Assembly (NCBI GenBank): GCA_051009975.1
Contig: JBPCWA010000390.1
Coordinates: forward strand, 1-8,163
Source: Tectiglobus sp051009975
GTDB taxonomy: Bacteria > Pseudomonadota > Alphaproteobacteria > Rhizobiales > Hyphomicrobiaceae
DNA length: 8,163 nt
Reading direction: 5' to 3'
In this document: positions 6,556-8,163 of the stretch, piece after piece
Numbering within the stretch: the stretch's first letter is position 1
Layout of the letters: every line of letters starts with the position of its first letter
Program-made: the position numbers and the translations under genes
Notes under the pieces: generated by a model
Seen by the model: the letters and a program-made list of their open reading frames with translations, nothing else
The model's database searches: none
Told to the model about the DNA's origin: nothing

Positions 6556-7800
6556 ATGCTCGGTGAAAGCCATCTCTATTTTCACAAAGCCGCCGATGTG
6601 ATCGGGCTGTCGGATAAGGTCCGCACAATCCTGCTTACCCCACACCGCACTGTCAAAGTCGGCATTGCCATCGAAGGAGAGGACGGTGAACTGCAGTCTT
6701 ACGAGGGCTATCGGGTGCAACACAACGAGGCGCGGGGACCAATGAAGGGTGGTCTTCGCTTTCACCCCGCAATGGATGAAGACCACGCTGCTGCGCTTGC
6801 TAACCTGATGACCTGGAAAACCGCAGTTGTTGACGTGCCTTATGGTGGAGCGAAGGGCGGTATAAACTGCGATCCTCATGCCCTTTCCGAAAAGGACCTT
6901 TTCCAAATCACAGTTCGCTTCGTCGAACATATGAAGGAAGTGATCGGGCCAACAACCGACATCCCAGCACCTGATGTCAACACAAATTCTCGGATCATGG
7001 GCTGGATTATGCACGAGTACTCCAAGTTCGCCGGGTTCTCGCCAGCAGTGGTGACCGGCAAACCACTGGATCTTTTCGGGTCACAAGGGCGTGAGGCCGC
7101 GACCGGTAGGGGGGTGATGGACGTCTTAGCCGAAGCACTGCGCGAGCAAGGACGGAGTTTTGAAGAAATCACCGTCGCAGTGCAAGGGTTCGGCAACGTC
7201 GGCGGCAATGCGGCACGACTGATCGCTGAACAAGGAGCCCGCATAATCGCTGTCGCCGATCACACCGGCGGGGTCTGCCGAGAAAACGGGCTCGATATTC
7301 CTGGCTTGATCGCGTGGACTGCCGAACACGGCGGTGTAAAAGGCTTCCCCGCTGGCGACGCTTTTGAAGGGGCGGAGATCATAACTTGGGATGCTGACGT
7401 GCTGGTGCCGGCTGCATTAGAAAATGCTATTCATGAAGATAATGCTGCCGGCGTGAAGGCCAGCATCATCATTGAAGGAGCTAATGCGCCAACCACACCG
7501 GCAGCACATCAAATGCTCGTGGAGCGCGGCGCGCTGGTCGTGCCGGACATATTGGCCAATGCCGGCGGCGTTACGGTTAGCTACTTCGAGTGGGCGCAGA
7601 ACATTCAGCAATTCCGATGGGACGAAGGACGGGTCAATCTTGAGCTGGACAAGAAAATGAGTCGGGCCTACCAGGCCGTGCGGGAAACGGCCGAGCAGCA
7701 TGACACCGACTTGCGGACGGCCGCCTTTGTTCTCGCCATCCGCCGCGTCGGCCGCGCGGCGCTTTCACGCGTTCATGTTTCTAAGGAGATGCCGTTTTAG
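6556..7800 (+). CDS. Glu/Leu/Phe/Val dehydrogenase, probably glutamate dehydrogenase
   Basis: Catalyses reversible oxidative deamination, most likely L-glutamate to 2-oxoglutarate and ammonia with NAD(P), in the cytoplasm. From the ATG at 6556 it is 414 residues, the usual length of the hexameric family. The N-terminal ELFV domain has YRVQHNEARGPMKGGLRFHP with the substrate-binding Lys (about 64), TWKTAVVDVPYGGAKGG with Lys at about 88 and the catalytic Lys at about 100, and the catalytic Asp in TDIPAPDVNT (about 140). The C-terminal Rossmann domain has VQGFGNVGG (about 209-217), then IIEGANAPTTP and VPDILANAGGVTVSYFEW. An AGGA lies close before this ATG. The frame also opens at a GTG at 6475 (441 residues), but that lacks a Shine-Dalgarno, has atypical codons and overlaps a good promoter. 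Close relatives acting on leucine or phenylalanine cannot be excluded. NAD versus NADP use cannot be read with confidence. The gene is monocistronic as far as the window shows. Confidence 0.93.
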   Translation: MLGESHLYFHKAADVIGLSDKVRTILLTPHRTVKVGIAIEGEDGELQSYEGYRVQHNEARGPMKGGLRFHPAMDEDHAAALANLMTWKTAVVDVPYGGAKGGINCDPHALSEKDLFQITVRFVEHMKEVIGPTTDIPAPDVNTNSRIMGWIMHEYSKFAGFSPAVVTGKPLDLFGSQGREAATGRGVMDVLAEALREQGRSFEEITVAVQGFGNVGGNAARLIAEQGARIIAVADHTGGVCRENGLDIPGLIAWTAEHGGVKGFPAGDAFEGAEIITWDADVLVPAALENAIHEDNAAGVKASIIIEGANAPTTPAAHQMLVERGALVVPDILANAGGVTVSYFEWAQNIQQFRWDEGRVNLELDKKMSRAYQAVRETAEQHDTDLRTAAFVLAIRRVGRAALSRVHVSKEMPF

Positions 7801-7918
7801 TTCTTTGGTCTGTCAGCGCTGCGGCACCGTTTTCGCCCCCCCCTGGCTCAGAAACTCTGTGCAATTATAGAGAAATTTCCGATTTGCCCCGTCGTCCGAT
7901 AATAAATTAAATCGCACA

Positions 7919-7934
7919 AACTGCCGCGACAGTT
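7919..7934. repeat. Perfect inverted repeat AACTG-N6-CAGTT, possible operator
   Basis: AACTG and CAGTT flank a 6-bp spacer, CCGCGA. A further AACTG occurs at 7965-7969 and a further CAGTT at 8016-8020. The spacer belongs to a direct repeat, TGCCGCGA, found at 7922 and again at 7953, 31 bp apart or about three helical turns. Placement upstream of the exported-protein gene suits a regulator-binding region, but no known regulator motif was recognised. Confidence 0.3.
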
Positions 7935-7980
7935 ACGGCTGGAGTGGCAGAGTGCCGCGAACCTAACTGCGCTGTATCAA

Positions 7981-8008
7981 TTGTCACATTCCTTCCATGG
8001 TGTATTAA
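7981..8008 (+). promoter_or_regulatory. Promoter candidate for the exported-protein gene
   Basis: TTGTCA (5 of 6 to the -35 consensus) is followed after 16 bp by TATTAA (4 of 6 to the -10). The start point would fall near 8015. The -10 element overlaps the left arm of the inverted repeat at 8005-8043. An upstream alternative is the weaker pair at 7884-7912. Confidence 0.35.
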
Positions 8009-8043
8009 CTCAAAACAGTTTTGGTCGTGTTTTGAGGAGTTAA
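8005..8043 (+). promoter_or_regulatory. Inverted repeat enclosing the ribosome binding site
   Basis: TTAACTCAAAAC (8005-8016) can pair with GTTTTGAGGAGTTAA (8029-8043) over 12 bp with a single 3-nt GAG bulge and a 12-nt loop. The right arm contains the Shine-Dalgarno GAGGAG (8034-8039), 7 nt before the ATG. The loop holds a second GTTTTG (8018-8023) that can form a shorter competing hairpin with the same left arm (CAAAA-CAG-TTTTG, 8011-8023). As RNA this would be a translation switch. As DNA it could be an operator overlapping a promoter -10. Confidence 0.45.
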
Positions 8044-8046
8044 CCC

Positions 8047-8163
8047 ATGAAGAGCGGCAAGATCGCCGGCATCTGCGCCCTTGGCCTGTCGATGGCCTTG
8101 ACGGCCCCGATCGCAACGTCAGTGGCTGACGACAATAAGACCGCGGAGGGCGCTGCGAAGGGC
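8047..8163 (+). CDS. Exported protein of unknown function, N-terminus only (3' cut by window edge)
   Basis: Only 39 residues are present. They start MKSGKIAGICALGLSMALTA: a basic n-region, a hydrophobic core and a likely signal-peptidase I site after SVA at residue 27, followed by an acidic and then Ala/Gly/Lys-rich mature start (DDNKTAEGAAKG). A strong Shine-Dalgarno (GAGGAG at 8034-8039, 7-nt spacing) supports this ATG. No lipobox or twin-arginine motif is seen, so Sec export to the periplasm or beyond is expected. The visible part does not identify a family; flexible mature N-termini like this occur in many periplasmic enzymes. Its translation start is embedded in an inverted repeat (8005-8043), suggesting regulated expression. 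Confidence 0.75.
   Translation, partial: MKSGKIAGICALGLSMALTAPIATSVADDNKTAEGAAKG

Larger units (their letters stand above)
7801..8046. other. Intergenic region upstream of the exported-protein gene
   Basis: These 246 bp contain no gene. Just after the dehydrogenase there is a run of eight C (7836-7843) but no terminator hairpin with a T-tract. An AT-rich stretch at 7900-7912 could be part of a weak promoter (TTGCCC at 7884, 17 bp, TTAAAT at 7907). Further right lie the AACTG/CAGTT dyad, a direct repeat, a second promoter candidate and the hairpin over the ribosome binding site, listed separately. Confidence 0.5.

Noticed and set aside
6412..7014. 200-codon open frame antisense to the glutamate dehydrogenase gene
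   Set aside because: It lies opposite a strongly conserved coding region, has no domain features, and is explained by the codon bias of the real gene.
7836..7843. Run of eight C after the glutamate dehydrogenase gene
   Set aside because: Non-coding homopolymer with no hairpin or T-tract beside it; nothing assigns it a role.

Overview
This window carries ordinary proteobacterial chromosome- or plasmid-type genes, most likely from an alphaproteobacterium of the Rhizobiales kind. That placement is an inference from the overall look of the proteins (the glutamate dehydrogenase and the DszA/NtaA-type monooxygenase) and from the moderate GC content; no rRNA or other marker gene is present to fix it. 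There is no tRNA, rRNA, CRISPR array, insertion sequence or transposase.

Layout, left to right. Positions 1-966 (+) hold the C-terminal third of an RND (HAE1/AcrB-type) efflux pump, cut by the window edge. Convergent to it, 1131-3557 (-) is a complete fatty acid cis/trans isomerase (Cti), a periplasmic cytochrome c-type enzyme. A divergent gap of about 350 bp separates cti from a complete flavin-dependent monooxygenase of the DszA/NtaA family (3906-5231, +). Convergent to that is a membrane-anchored alpha/beta hydrolase (about 5360-6187, -). Divergent from the hydrolase is a Glu/Leu/Phe/Val-type dehydrogenase, probably an NAD(P)-glutamate dehydrogenase (about 6556-7800, +). The window ends in the first 39 residues of an exported protein (8047 onward, +).

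How the genes relate: almost every gene has its own orientation, so this is a series of single-gene units and not one operon. The only functional pairing with support from known biology is the RND pump next to cti: in solvent-tolerant Pseudomonas, membrane trans-isomerisation and RND efflux are two arms of the same response to membrane-active compounds. The other genes look like independent accessory metabolism (sulfur/nitrogen compound oxidation, ester or other hydrolysis, amino acid catabolism).

The most interesting non-coding signal is at the right edge. The Shine-Dalgarno of the exported protein lies inside a 12-bp inverted repeat with a competing short hairpin, and a promoter-like sequence overlaps its left arm, so the element could be either an RNA switch or a DNA operator. 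No clearly novel multi-gene system is visible.
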